Part shown: positions 7,490 through 15,213 of the stretch, one piece after another | How positions within the stretch are numbered: the stretch's first letter is position 1 | Layout of the letters: every line of letters starts with the position of its first letter | NCBI GenBank assembly: GCA_002428935.1 | Contig: DIYG01000122.1 | Coordinates: 1-20,116 of the forward strand | DNA length: 20,116 nucleotides | From: Halieaceae bacterium UBA6060 | GTDB lineage: Bacteria > Pseudomonadota > Gammaproteobacteria > Pseudomonadales > Halieaceae | Direction: 5' to 3' | The notes under the pieces: model-generated | The model's database searches: none | Seen by the model: only the letters and a program-made list of their open reading frames with translations | What the model was told of the DNA's origin: nothing | Made by a program: the position numbers and the translations under genes

Positions 7490-8571
7490 AGCTGAAGTTC
7501 CTCCAGGAGCAGCAATAGGTCGATCTCCGATTCACTCAACCGCCGCCCCACCGCCGCGCGCTCTAATCCCTTGTCGACGCCAGTTTCATGGAGCTCCAGC
7601 ATTGTCAGGCAAACCAGCCCCCAGCCCAAAGCGGCATAGAGTTCGAACAGCTTTAGCTCGCGCATATCCGGGGCGATACCACCGGCGCTGCGATATCCGT
7701 CCAGAAGCTGCCGATAGGCGCCGAAACCACCGACGGGCTGCGCGCCACCGAATCGCCAGACATTCGCGCAAAGATACCCGAGGTCCTCCCCCGCATAACC
7801 GATGTGGGCCAACTCCCAGTCCAAAACTCCATGGAGACCATCTTCGCCAACGAGAAGGTTGCCCAAACGAAAATCGCCGTGACACAAGACTCGCGCTGTG
7901 GCGGGTTCAGGTTGTCGGCGCAAAGCCTCCAGGGCGAGTTGGTGCACTGCGGAAGGGTTCCCAAAGTGGTCACAAAGACCCTGCAAACGATTGAGGTCCT
8001 CCTCCCAGGAACAGTCTCGCAATTCACCGGGACAGTCTTCCAAAGCCACGGCGTGCAGCTTGCCCAGGGCCTCCCCACACTGAAACGCCAATCGCTCTCT
8101 TCCGGCGTCGAAGCGCGCATCGCGCAAGATCCGTTGCGGGAGCGCTTCACCATCAAGCCGAGTCATCACCAGAGCTTCGCCCAGGGAATCCTGCGCCGAG
8201 GATGTGGCGACCACTGTGGGCACGGGCACACCAGCCTGGCGGGCGAGTCTCAAAAGCTGGGCTTCCACGGTCAGGGATAGACCCTGCAAGGTGGCGGCGT
8301 TTGGCGCTGGCTTTTCCGGGTTGGAGTGGTCGTCCATTGCCGCCAGACCCGCTGGACGACGGCGCAGAATCAATGCCTGGCGGCGGTCATCCGAGGAAAG
8401 GTCAAAGGACCAGGTCTCCATATTCGCGCCACCGGACAAACGCCGCAGGGATGTCACCTGCCGGTCCGCCGTCAGATCCAGCAGTCCCGCAAGTTGCGCC
8501 GCCAATGTATCGGTGTCGCTATCCGTCACAGGCCCAGACGCCCTGTTCAGGTACGAACGTTGCGATGCCAA
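7486..8571 (-). CDS. APH-fold phosphotransferase, probable 4-hydroxyacyl-CoA kinase (LvaA/ACAD10-11 kinase-like)
   Basis: 361 residues if started at TTG 8571. The aminoglycoside-phosphotransferase fold is shown by LSGGANMETWSFDL at 45-58 (nucleotide loop), HGDFRLGNLLV at 231-241 with catalytic Asp233, and DWELAHIG at 251-258, which supplies the metal-binding Asp. In ACAD10/11 and in bacterial LvaA this kinase type phosphorylates the 4-hydroxyl of 4-hydroxyacyl-CoA so that a partner dehydrogenase can eliminate phosphate. Here the small DUF6285 gene overlaps its stop and an acyl-CoA dehydrogenase follows, which supports that role over antibiotic resistance. The start is uncertain: there is no ATG before residue 51, no good Shine-Dalgarno for TTG 8571, and GTG 8529 would give a 347-residue protein with the usual N-terminus. 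It follows fghA by 30 bases. Confidence 0.85.
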   Translation of the reverse strand: MASQRSYLNRASGPVTDSDTDTLAAQLAGLLDLTADRQVTSLRRLSGGANMETWSFDLSSDDRRQALILRRRPAGLAAMDDHSNPEKPAPNAATLQGLSLTVEAQLLRLARQAGVPVPTVVATSSAQDSLGEALVMTRLDGEALPQRILRDARFDAGRERLAFQCGEALGKLHAVALEDCPGELRDCSWEEDLNRLQGLCDHFGNPSAVHQLALEALRRQPEPATARVLCHGDFRLGNLLVGEDGLHGVLDWELAHIGYAGEDLGYLCANVWRFGGAQPVGGFGAYRQLLDGYRSAGGIAPDMRELKLFELYAALGWGLVCLTMLELHETGVDKGLERAAVGRRLSESEIDLLLLLEELQL

Positions 8572-8601
8572 GCATGGGCGACGCTCTGGATCGAAAAACC
8601 C

Positions 8602-9438
8602 TTAGACCAAATGCTTCGCATGAAAAGCGATGTGCTCGTCCACGAAACTGGCAATAAAGAAGTAGCTATGGTCGTAGCCGTCCTGCATCCGTATCGTCGC
8701 TTCGTAACCGCTCTCCGCACAGGCGGCCTGCAGTAGCGGTGTACGCAACTGCTCCTCGAGAAATCCGTCGGCGCTCCCCTGATCCACAAGCATGGGTAGA
8801 GGTTGCGTGGCCCGTCGTATCAGCTCACAAGTGTCATGCTCCGCCCACCGGCTTCGATCCGCGCCCAGATAGTTCCCAAGGGCCTTCTCGCCCCAGGGAC
8901 ATTGGGATGGCGCGACAATTGGCGAGAAAGCCGACACGCTGCCATAGCGTTGGGGATTGCGCAGAGCCAGGGTCAAGGCGCCGTGCCCACCCATGGAATG
9001 CCCAAAGATCGCCTGACGGTGGCCGTCCAAAGGCTGCGAAGCCAGGACCAACGCCGGCAGTTCCTCCAACACATAGTCGTACATGCGGTAGTTCGCAGCC
9101 CAGGGTTCCTCCGTGGCATTGACATAGAAACCCGCGCCCAAACCAAAGTCCCAGGCCGCCTGGGGATCGTCGGGAACACCCTCGCCCCGGGGACTCGTGT
9201 CGGGTGCGAGGACTGCGACCCCGTATTGCGCAGCGGCCCGTTGAGCTCCGGCCTTCTGTACAAAGTTCTCATCCGTACAGGTTAAACCCGACAACCAGGT
9301 CAGAAGGGGCACAGGTCCCGTCTCCGCCTGGGGTGGCAGAAACAGGGAAAAGTGCATCGCGCAGGACAGCACTTCCGAGTGGTGCTGAAAACGGAGTTGG
9401 CGACCACCAAAGCTGCGAGTATCGGTGAGTTGCTCCAT
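8602..9438 (-). CDS. fghA: S-formylglutathione hydrolase
   Basis: 278 residues from ATG 9438. It is an alpha/beta-hydrolase of the esterase D type with the serine motif GHSMGG (Ser148), Asp224 in GSADGFL and His257 in YDHSYFFI, plus the family hallmark LSGLTCTDENF near residues 50-59 with the conserved Cys54. It hydrolyses S-formylglutathione to formate and glutathione, the second step of glutathione-dependent formaldehyde detoxification in the cytoplasm. Its ATG lies only 5 bases after the TGA of frmA, so the two are co-transcribed and probably translationally linked. The length is the usual 275-285 residues. No anomaly is seen. Confidence 0.96.
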   Translation of the reverse strand: MEQLTDTRSFGGRQLRFQHHSEVLSCAMHFSLFLPPQAETGPVPLLTWLSGLTCTDENFVQKAGAQRAAAQYGVAVLAPDTSPRGEGVPDDPQAAWDFGLGAGFYVNATEEPWAANYRMYDYVLEELPALVLASQPLDGHRQAIFGHSMGGHGALTLALRNPQRYGSVSAFSPIVAPSQCPWGEKALGNYLGADRSRWAEHDTCELIRRATQPLPMLVDQGSADGFLEEQLRTPLLQAACAESGYEATIRMQDGYDHSYFFIASFVDEHIAFHAKHLV

Positions 9439-9443
9439 GGCGA

Positions 9444-10550
9444 TCAGTACATCACCACGGAGCGGATGCTCTCGCCCGCATGCATGAGATCAAAAGCATT
9501 GTTGATCTCATCGAGGGGCATAGTGTGGGTGATCAAATCATCGATATTGATACGGCCATCCATATACCAGTCAACGATCTTGGGTACGTCCGTGCGACCC
9601 CGGGCACCCCCAAAGGCGGTGCCACGCCACCCGCGCCCCGTCACTAGCTGGAACGGTCGAGTGCTGATCTCCTGACCGGCACCGGCCACCCCAATGATGC
9701 AGCTTTGACCCCAGCCTTTGTGGCAGCACTCCAGTGCCTGACGCATCACATTCACATTGCCGATGCACTCGAAACTGTAATCGACACCGCCCCCGGTGAT
9801 CTCTATCAGATGACCAACGACATCGTCCACGTCCTTGGGATTGACGAATTCTGTCATACCAAAATGGCGACCCAGTGCTTCGCGGTCAGGATTGAGATCA
9901 ACACCGATGATGCGCGATGCGCCCACCATGCGAGCGCCCTGGATCACGTTGAGGCCGATACCGCCAAGACCAAACACCGCAACGGTGCTTCCGGGCTCCA
10001 CGTTCATGGTGAAAGCCACGGCGCCGATACCGGTCGTTACTCCGCAGCCGATGTAGCAGATCTTCTCGAAGGGCGCGTCTTCACGAACCTTGGCGACAGC
10101 GATCTCTGGCAGCACCGTGTAGTTGGAGAACGTTGAGCAACCCATGTAGTGAAGGAGCGGTTTGCCGTTCATGGTAAAACGACTGCTACCGTCGGGCATT
10201 ACGCCACGACCCTGGGTCTCGCGGATCGCCTGACAAAGGTTCGTCTTGGGGTGGAGACAGTACTCGCACTCCCGGCATTCGGGCGTGTACAAGGGGATGA
10301 CGTGATCACCGGGTTTTACGCTGCTAACCCCAGGCCCTGTTTCCACGACCACGCCCGCGCCCTCGTGGCCCAAAATAGCGGGAAACGCGCCCTCCGGGTC
10401 GTCGCCAGACAGGGTGAACGCATCCGTATGGCAGATGCCCGTCGCCTTGATCTCGACCAGTACCTCACCCTGGCGAGGACCCTCGAGATCAACCTCCATG
10501 ACCTCCAAGGGCTTACCGGCCTCAAGGGCTACCGCTGCTCTTGTTTTCAT
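9444..10550 (-). CDS. frmA: S-(hydroxymethyl)glutathione dehydrogenase / class III alcohol dehydrogenase
   Basis: 368 residues from ATG 10550, with GGAG 8 bases upstream. It is a zinc medium-chain dehydrogenase: catalytic-zinc ligands Cys40, His62 and Cys169, structural-zinc cysteines 92, 95, 98 and 106 (CRECEYCLHPKTNLC), and the NAD-binding GLGGIG at 194-199 followed by Asp218. The segment IRETQGRGVMPDGSSRF is characteristic of the class III enzymes that hold the glutathione adduct. It oxidises S-hydroxymethylglutathione, formed from formaldehyde and glutathione, to S-formylglutathione for fghA; class III enzymes also reduce S-nitrosoglutathione. No frmR regulator is next to it; the helicase gene ends 66 bases upstream on the same strand, and I see no clear promoter in that gap. 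Confidence 0.97.
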   Translation of the reverse strand: MKTRAAVALEAGKPLEVMEVDLEGPRQGEVLVEIKATGICHTDAFTLSGDDPEGAFPAILGHEGAGVVVETGPGVSSVKPGDHVIPLYTPECRECEYCLHPKTNLCQAIRETQGRGVMPDGSSRFTMNGKPLLHYMGCSTFSNYTVLPEIAVAKVREDAPFEKICYIGCGVTTGIGAVAFTMNVEPGSTVAVFGLGGIGLNVIQGARMVGASRIIGVDLNPDREALGRHFGMTEFVNPKDVDDVVGHLIEITGGGVDYSFECIGNVNVMRQALECCHKGWGQSCIIGVAGAGQEISTRPFQLVTGRGWRGTAFGGARGRTDVPKIVDWYMDGRINIDDLITHTMPLDEINNAFDLMHAGESIRSVVMY

Positions 10551-10616
10551 TTTGCCTGCTCCGCTGCGTTGGACAATCGGTGGAGGAGTAAAACACAGAA
10601 GCAGGAGTGCGAAAAA

Positions 10617-12161
10617 TCAGGCGGGAAGGCTCGTAGACCTGCTGCCTTTATTCCCTCCGTGACCACCGCGAGGGGCCACCTTGGCTCCAGCTTTGACGGT
10701 GCCCCCGGGGCGCCGCCGACGACGACGGCGGCGCGGTTTATCGTCACCGTTGCGTTCGGCCTGTGCCGACTGAGTTGATCCACGGCCCTGAGAATCCACT
10801 TCCCCTGAGCCTTTGGAAGCTGCATTCGATTTCGCCGCAGCCCTGCCGTGGCGCCTTGGTTTTGTCCGGTCCGACCCTGCGTCTCCCGCCGCTCGACGGG
10901 AAACGGGTTCTTGCTCCGGTGCCGGCGCTTCGAAGTCATCCAGCGAAGCTCTAGGAATCTTCTGGCCGATGCATTTTTCGATGGCCCGTAGGAGGGCTAT
11001 GTCCTCGGGGCTGACGATGGAATGGGAGCGCCCTGCGCTGCCTGCACGGCCCGTGCGTCCGATGCGGTGGACATAGTCTTCCGGCACCGCGGGCAGATCG
11101 AAATTCACCACCTCGGGAAGTTGATCGATATCCAAACCCCGGGCGGCGATATCGGTAGCTACCAGAGCCTGGAGCTGACCATTGCGAAACTCCTTGAGGG
11201 CGCGCTGGCGAGCATTTTGACTTTTGTTTCCATGGATAGGCGCGGCGTTAAAGCCCTCTTTCACCAAACGCTTTGCCAGACGATTAGCTCCATGCTTGGT
11301 TCGGGTGAACACCAACACCTGCGGCCACTGCTGTGTGCGCAGAAGGTGCACCAACAGGGAGGCCTTATGTTCTTTGGGCACAGGGTACGCTACCTGTTGT
11401 ACCAGGTCGGTGGTGCTATTGGGCGGCGAAATCTGGACGCTTGCGGGGTCGACCAAATACTGTTTTGCCAGCGCCTTGATCTCCCGAGAGAACGTGGCCG
11501 AGAACATTAGGGTCTGGCGGTTGCGAGGCAGCAAACGAACGATGCGCTTGAGATCGTGGATAAAGCCCATGTCCAGCATGCGATCCGCTTCATCTAAAAC
11601 CAAAACTTCCAGGGCGGGAAAGGACACGACTTTTTGACCCGCTAGATCCAGAAGCCGTCCTGGTGTCGCTATGAGCAGGTCGATGCCTTTGCGGAGACGG
11701 TCGATCTGCGGACCGATCTTGACGCCACCGAATACCACGGCGGTGCGGAGCTCTAAACGCGAAGCGTAGGCCTCCGCTGCCTCATGAACCTGCAAGGCCA
11801 GCTCACGCGTGGGCACCAACACCAAAGCCCGTACCTGTCCGGGCCTAGCGTGGCCGATATAGGCCAAGCGCTGAAGCATGGGCAAAACAAACGCCGCGGT
11901 TTTACCGGTGCCGGTTTGCGCAGCCGCGAGCAAATCCTTGCCATCGAGAATTAGCGGGATGGCGCGCTGCTGAATGGGGGTGGGCGCCTCATAACCCAAA
12001 GCCGCGACGGTTGCAGCCAGGGGGGGCGCTAAACCAAGCTCATCAAAGGTGTTTACCGCATCATCTCGCGCGTCGGAGTCTTTCGAAGGATGCGCGGGCG
12101 CGAGGGACGCACGATTTACAGGGGAGCCTTGTGACTCCGGAGACAACTTATTACGGCTCAT
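10617..12161 (-). CDS. rhlE: DEAD-box ATP-dependent RNA helicase, RhlE-like
   Basis: 514 residues from ATG 12161. It carries the full helicase motif set: a Q-motif region (FDELGLAPPLAATV ... PTPIQQRAIP), AQTGTGKT at 81-88, PTRELA, VLDEADRMLDMGF with DEAD at 190-193, SAT at 221-223, VATDIAARGLDI and HRIGRTGR at 365-372. The IPRASLDDFEAP segment after the second RecA domain is typical of RhlE. The last 100 or so residues form a disordered, basic tail with eight or more consecutive Arg around 477-484 and Gly/Arg-rich sequence, probably for RNA binding. A GTG at 12224 could extend the protein by 21 residues, but it has no ribosome-binding site; the ATG is also weak. It would unwind short RNA duplexes in ribosome assembly or RNA decay. 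Confidence 0.92.
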   Translation of the reverse strand: MSRNKLSPESQGSPVNRASLAPAHPSKDSDARDDAVNTFDELGLAPPLAATVAALGYEAPTPIQQRAIPLILDGKDLLAAAQTGTGKTAAFVLPMLQRLAYIGHARPGQVRALVLVPTRELALQVHEAAEAYASRLELRTAVVFGGVKIGPQIDRLRKGIDLLIATPGRLLDLAGQKVVSFPALEVLVLDEADRMLDMGFIHDLKRIVRLLPRNRQTLMFSATFSREIKALAKQYLVDPASVQISPPNSTTDLVQQVAYPVPKEHKASLLVHLLRTQQWPQVLVFTRTKHGANRLAKRLVKEGFNAAPIHGNKSQNARQRALKEFRNGQLQALVATDIAARGLDIDQLPEVVNFDLPAVPEDYVHRIGRTGRAGSAGRSHSIVSPEDIALLRAIEKCIGQKIPRASLDDFEAPAPEQEPVSRRAAGDAGSDRTKPRRHGRAAAKSNAASKGSGEVDSQGRGSTQSAQAERNGDDKPRRRRRRRRPGGTVKAGAKVAPRGGHGGNKGSRSTSLPA

Positions 12162-12382
12162 GAACAACCCATCTATCGCCGTGACGAGCAAACGCGTCGA
12201 GCGAAATAGCTGATGCGCGGTCACGGGTGCTGACAGGTTTTACGCACGGTCAGCTAGTGCGGAATCCCTAGGATAGCCCAGGGGCGAAAATAAAGACAGT
12301 TAAAAACGCCGAGTCTCGCTACAGAAGTCGAACAAAATCAATTTTAGATCAGCGTGTTAGCCATACTTTTAAAAGCAGATCC
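12162..12382. promoter_or_regulatory. Intergenic region before the helicase gene
   Basis: 221 bases between the iadA-like stop and the helicase ATG, all leftward. It is more AT-rich than its surroundings around 12290-12380 (for example the palindrome CTTTTAAAAG near 12367-12376). It must contain the end of the cyanophycin operon and the helicase promoter. I could not identify a hairpin with a T-run or a good -35/-10 pair. Confidence 0.4.
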
Positions 12383-13522
12383 TCACGGATCCCGGCGATG
12401 ATACCGCCAGCGCCCAGCGCCCATGACCGCTTCCACCGACCCTACCTTGGGATTGAGTAACACCAGATCTGCACGGCCGCCCTCGCGCAGCGCACCCACC
12501 TCGGGAAGGCGCAGGGCCCGCGCGGGGTTGAGGGTCATGGCCGCGAGAGCGAGAGGAAACAACTGCGGTTCTTCGCGGTGAAACGCCAAAAGCAGCTCTG
12601 CTAAAGCCAGAGGTGACGCCGCGGTCAAACCCTGTAGCTCGCCATCGACATACACGGGCAGGGATCCGCCCGCATCCGATGACAGACTGATTTGGCCCGC
12701 GGGCGCCCCCGCCTCCAAGAGCCGCTTTAGGGCAGTCGCCGCAGGGATGTCTCCGGCGGCGATGAGCTCTGGGGTGGTCGATACGGTGATATCCACAAAG
12801 CCTCCCCGTAGGGCCCAGTCTGCGGCCTCATCCAACAGAGGTTTGGAACGATTCACGTGAGTCGGAAACAACACCGATGGGGGTAGATCGCTGCCGTCAA
12901 TCGCTTCCCGCAGGAGCGCCAGGCGATGGGCACCATCACCTACGTGAACCAGGACAGTACCACCAACACCCGAAAGAATACCGCCAAGCTGGGTTTCCGC
13001 CGCGATGCGTCGTAGCTCTTCTGCGCTGGGCTGGGTACCCCGATGATCGGCCACGGCCACTTCGCCGATTCCGATCACTGGATCGACCAGAAACAGATCT
13101 CGGGCGATATCCCCGGTGAGGGTTGGCGTCGGCACCCGATAGGCGCCGGAATACATGTAGGCCCGCAAGCCCGCAGCGCGCAGACCCATAACATTGCCAT
13201 ACAAAACCTCAAGGCTGCGGCCCAGGGAGTCCGTACCGAGCGCCCCGACGGGAGCGGTCACCCCCGCTCGGAGAAACAGCTCCGCAGGAATCTCCTCCGT
13301 GCGATTGGCAAAACCGCCCTCACCTCCACCGCCACAGGGATGGGTAAGGGCATCGACAATCCCTGGTATCAGGAGCTGATCCCGCCCATCAATGCGCTCG
13401 GCACCAGAGGCCAACTCCCTGGCGTGCGCGCCCACGGCGAGGATTTCTCCACCGGCGACGAGCACATCGCAAACACCCCGGGGTACTGGATCAAAGACCT
13501 CGGCACCTTCAATGAGCATCAT
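12383..13522 (-). CDS. iadA: IadA-like beta-aspartyl (isoaspartyl) peptidase, amidohydrolase superfamily
   Basis: 379 residues; ATG 13522 shares its first base with the TGA of the upstream Mur ligase gene (TGATG), so translation is coupled. Conserved blocks match isoaspartyl dipeptidase: CDVLVAGGEILAVG, GGGGEGG (Glu68, which binds the substrate amino group), GAYRVP (Tyr128), HVGDG (His193), PTHVNRS (His222, Arg225) and SLSSDAGGS (Asp283). The expected cargo is beta-Asp-Arg, the dipeptide released by cyanophycinase, split to Asp and Arg in the cytoplasm. Two metal-site differences stand out: the usual HxH after strand 1 is LTH here (Leu59, His61), and the bridging carboxylated Lys of E. coli IadA appears to be replaced by Glu154 in GIGEVAVADHR. 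It could have altered metal use or another isopeptide substrate. Confidence 0.82.
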   Translation of the reverse strand: MMLIEGAEVFDPVPRGVCDVLVAGGEILAVGAHARELASGAERIDGRDQLLIPGIVDALTHPCGGGGEGGFANRTEEIPAELFLRAGVTAPVGALGTDSLGRSLEVLYGNVMGLRAAGLRAYMYSGAYRVPTPTLTGDIARDLFLVDPVIGIGEVAVADHRGTQPSAEELRRIAAETQLGGILSGVGGTVLVHVGDGAHRLALLREAIDGSDLPPSVLFPTHVNRSKPLLDEAADWALRGGFVDITVSTTPELIAAGDIPAATALKRLLEAGAPAGQISLSSDAGGSLPVYVDGELQGLTAASPLALAELLLAFHREEPQLFPLALAAMTLNPARALRLPEVGALREGGRADLVLLNPKVGSVEAVMGAGRWRYHRRDP

Positions 13523-15213
13523 CAGGACTGCCCTCCCCTGGCCCGGGTCTCGAGGAGTTGCCGGGTTTTCTCCCGTTGCTCGTGGGACAACAGCACGATG
13601 AGATCACCAGGTTTCGCCCAGCGCAGGGCAGCGCGGGTCGCGTCCAGTTCGGTTTTGGCGCTGCCCATGGCCTTTGCGGGGTAACCCTGAGCCCGGAAGG
13701 CGTCTCCCATGAGTTTGGCGACCTCCCCCGTGGCTCTGCCTCGAGCGTGACCGTCCATTCGTTTTAAGAGAATGCGATCAAAACGCACGGGGGCCGCGAC
13801 ATCGGCAAACGCTCGTATATCTTCATCGCTTCGATCCCCCGCCTGGCCGGTTATCAACAGTCGGCGTTTCGCGGGCAGGTTTTCAATCATCGGCAACAGG
13901 GCCTTAAGTCCCGCAGGGTTGTGAGCAAAATCCAGCAGCACCTGCACACCGTCAATGGTGTAGATATTCGCCCGTCCGGGGTTGTCGTCATTCGCGAGGT
14001 TTTTAAGACCGACGGCGATGTGCTCCAGGGAAATACCCAGAGCATCGGCCACCGCCGCCGCGGCCAGAGCGTTGGCAATATTGTGCCGCGCTACACCCCC
14101 GTAACTTAGAGGCATTTGCCGAACGCCTAAAAAGATATCGGTGCGCCCACGACCGACGCGCTCCATACGACCGCGCCGTAAGGTAAAGCCTCGACCGCCC
14201 GCCGCCACATGGGCCTTGAAGGCCGGGCAAGCGGGCGAAAGAGAAAAAAGCGTAATCCGCGCCGATGAACGCGAAACACGTTCCATCAGTCGTTCATCTT
14301 CCGCGTTCAGGACCAGAGCACCGCCAGGGCCCAGGGCCCGGGTGACGGACCATTTCACATCCGCCAGATCGTCGATGGTTTCAATGCCGTATTCGCCGAG
14401 ATGATCGGCGGCGATATTGGTAATCAGAGCAACATCGGCATGCTCCACCGCCAAGCCCCGGCGCAACAGCCCTCCCCGTGCTGTTTCAAGAATGGCCAGT
14501 TCGCAGCGTTTGTCTCGCAATACCAGCCGTGCGCCCCCGGGGCCCGCGTAATCGTCCCGGTCCAGAAGCTCATCCCCCATGGCCAGCCAATCCGTTGAGC
14601 TCACCCCTGCGGTCTTGCCCGCGGCCCGAGCAATGGATGCCAGCAGGCGCACCGTCGTAGTCTTACCGTTGGTGCCGGTCACCAGCGCCGTCGGCACTGC
14701 GCGCAGCTTGCGCCAGGGCACATCGTCGGGATGGGGAAGCTCAAACAAATCCCAGGTCAGGGAATGACGGCCACTGCCCAGAGTCAGCTCATCATCATCC
14801 AGAATCACCGGAGTGGCATGTTCCCGCGCCGCCTTGAGTATTCGCTGTAAGCGCGGGCGCTCCTCTTCCCGGTATTCGCTGCGCAACGTGCGCGCCGTAC
14901 GCAGCAGTAGATGCCGCTGCGTGCCTTCAATCCAATCGCGGGCGGCTTCATAGGAGGCTTCATTGAGCTCCGTCGCCGTATACAGTCCATCTGCCGGGGC
15001 TGAAACGGCAAGGCTCACACCGCCCTGGAACGGGCGGGCAACGCAAAGACGATCCTCCCAGTCCAGTTCGTTGAGGAGGCGTCTGGCATGGCGTTCCCAG
15101 GCGGCGGCAAGGAGTGGCACGTCTTCCGCTTCCACGGATACGTCCAACACGGCCCCAGCTTCAGGCAGGAAGAGGCTGGCGCCGGTCAGTCGTCGCGAGT
15201 CGAGAATCCGCAC
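13522..15213 (-). CDS. Stand-alone cyanophycin-type Mur ligase (CphA C-domain-like, no ATP-grasp)
   Basis: 563 residues from GTG 15213, which directly abuts the TAG of cphA (TAGGTG); a GGGAG sits about 12 bases upstream. Residues 1-160 are an unknown domain beginning MRILDSRRLTGASLFLPEAG. Residues 170-560 are a Mur ligase: P-loop GTNGKTTT at 180-187, ETARGGLLRRGL at 243-254, NIAADHLG at 266-273, NPGR at 411-414 and DFAHNPAG at 428-435. These match the Mur half of the neighbouring CphA closely, but the ATP-grasp half is absent. In CphA the Mur half adds Arg to the Asp side chain; here the substrate is unknown. I know this family only as a frequent neighbour of proteobacterial cphA, without an assigned reaction. 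It is cotranslated with iadA downstream. Confidence 0.88.
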   Translation of the reverse strand: MRILDSRRLTGASLFLPEAGAVLDVSVEAEDVPLLAAAWERHARRLLNELDWEDRLCVARPFQGGVSLAVSAPADGLYTATELNEASYEAARDWIEGTQRHLLLRTARTLRSEYREEERPRLQRILKAAREHATPVILDDDELTLGSGRHSLTWDLFELPHPDDVPWRKLRAVPTALVTGTNGKTTTVRLLASIARAAGKTAGVSSTDWLAMGDELLDRDDYAGPGGARLVLRDKRCELAILETARGGLLRRGLAVEHADVALITNIAADHLGEYGIETIDDLADVKWSVTRALGPGGALVLNAEDERLMERVSRSSARITLFSLSPACPAFKAHVAAGGRGFTLRRGRMERVGRGRTDIFLGVRQMPLSYGGVARHNIANALAAAAVADALGISLEHIAVGLKNLANDDNPGRANIYTIDGVQVLLDFAHNPAGLKALLPMIENLPAKRRLLITGQAGDRSDEDIRAFADVAAPVRFDRILLKRMDGHARGRATGEVAKLMGDAFRAQGYPAKAMGSAKTELDATRAALRWAKPGDLIVLLSHEQREKTRQLLETRARGGQS

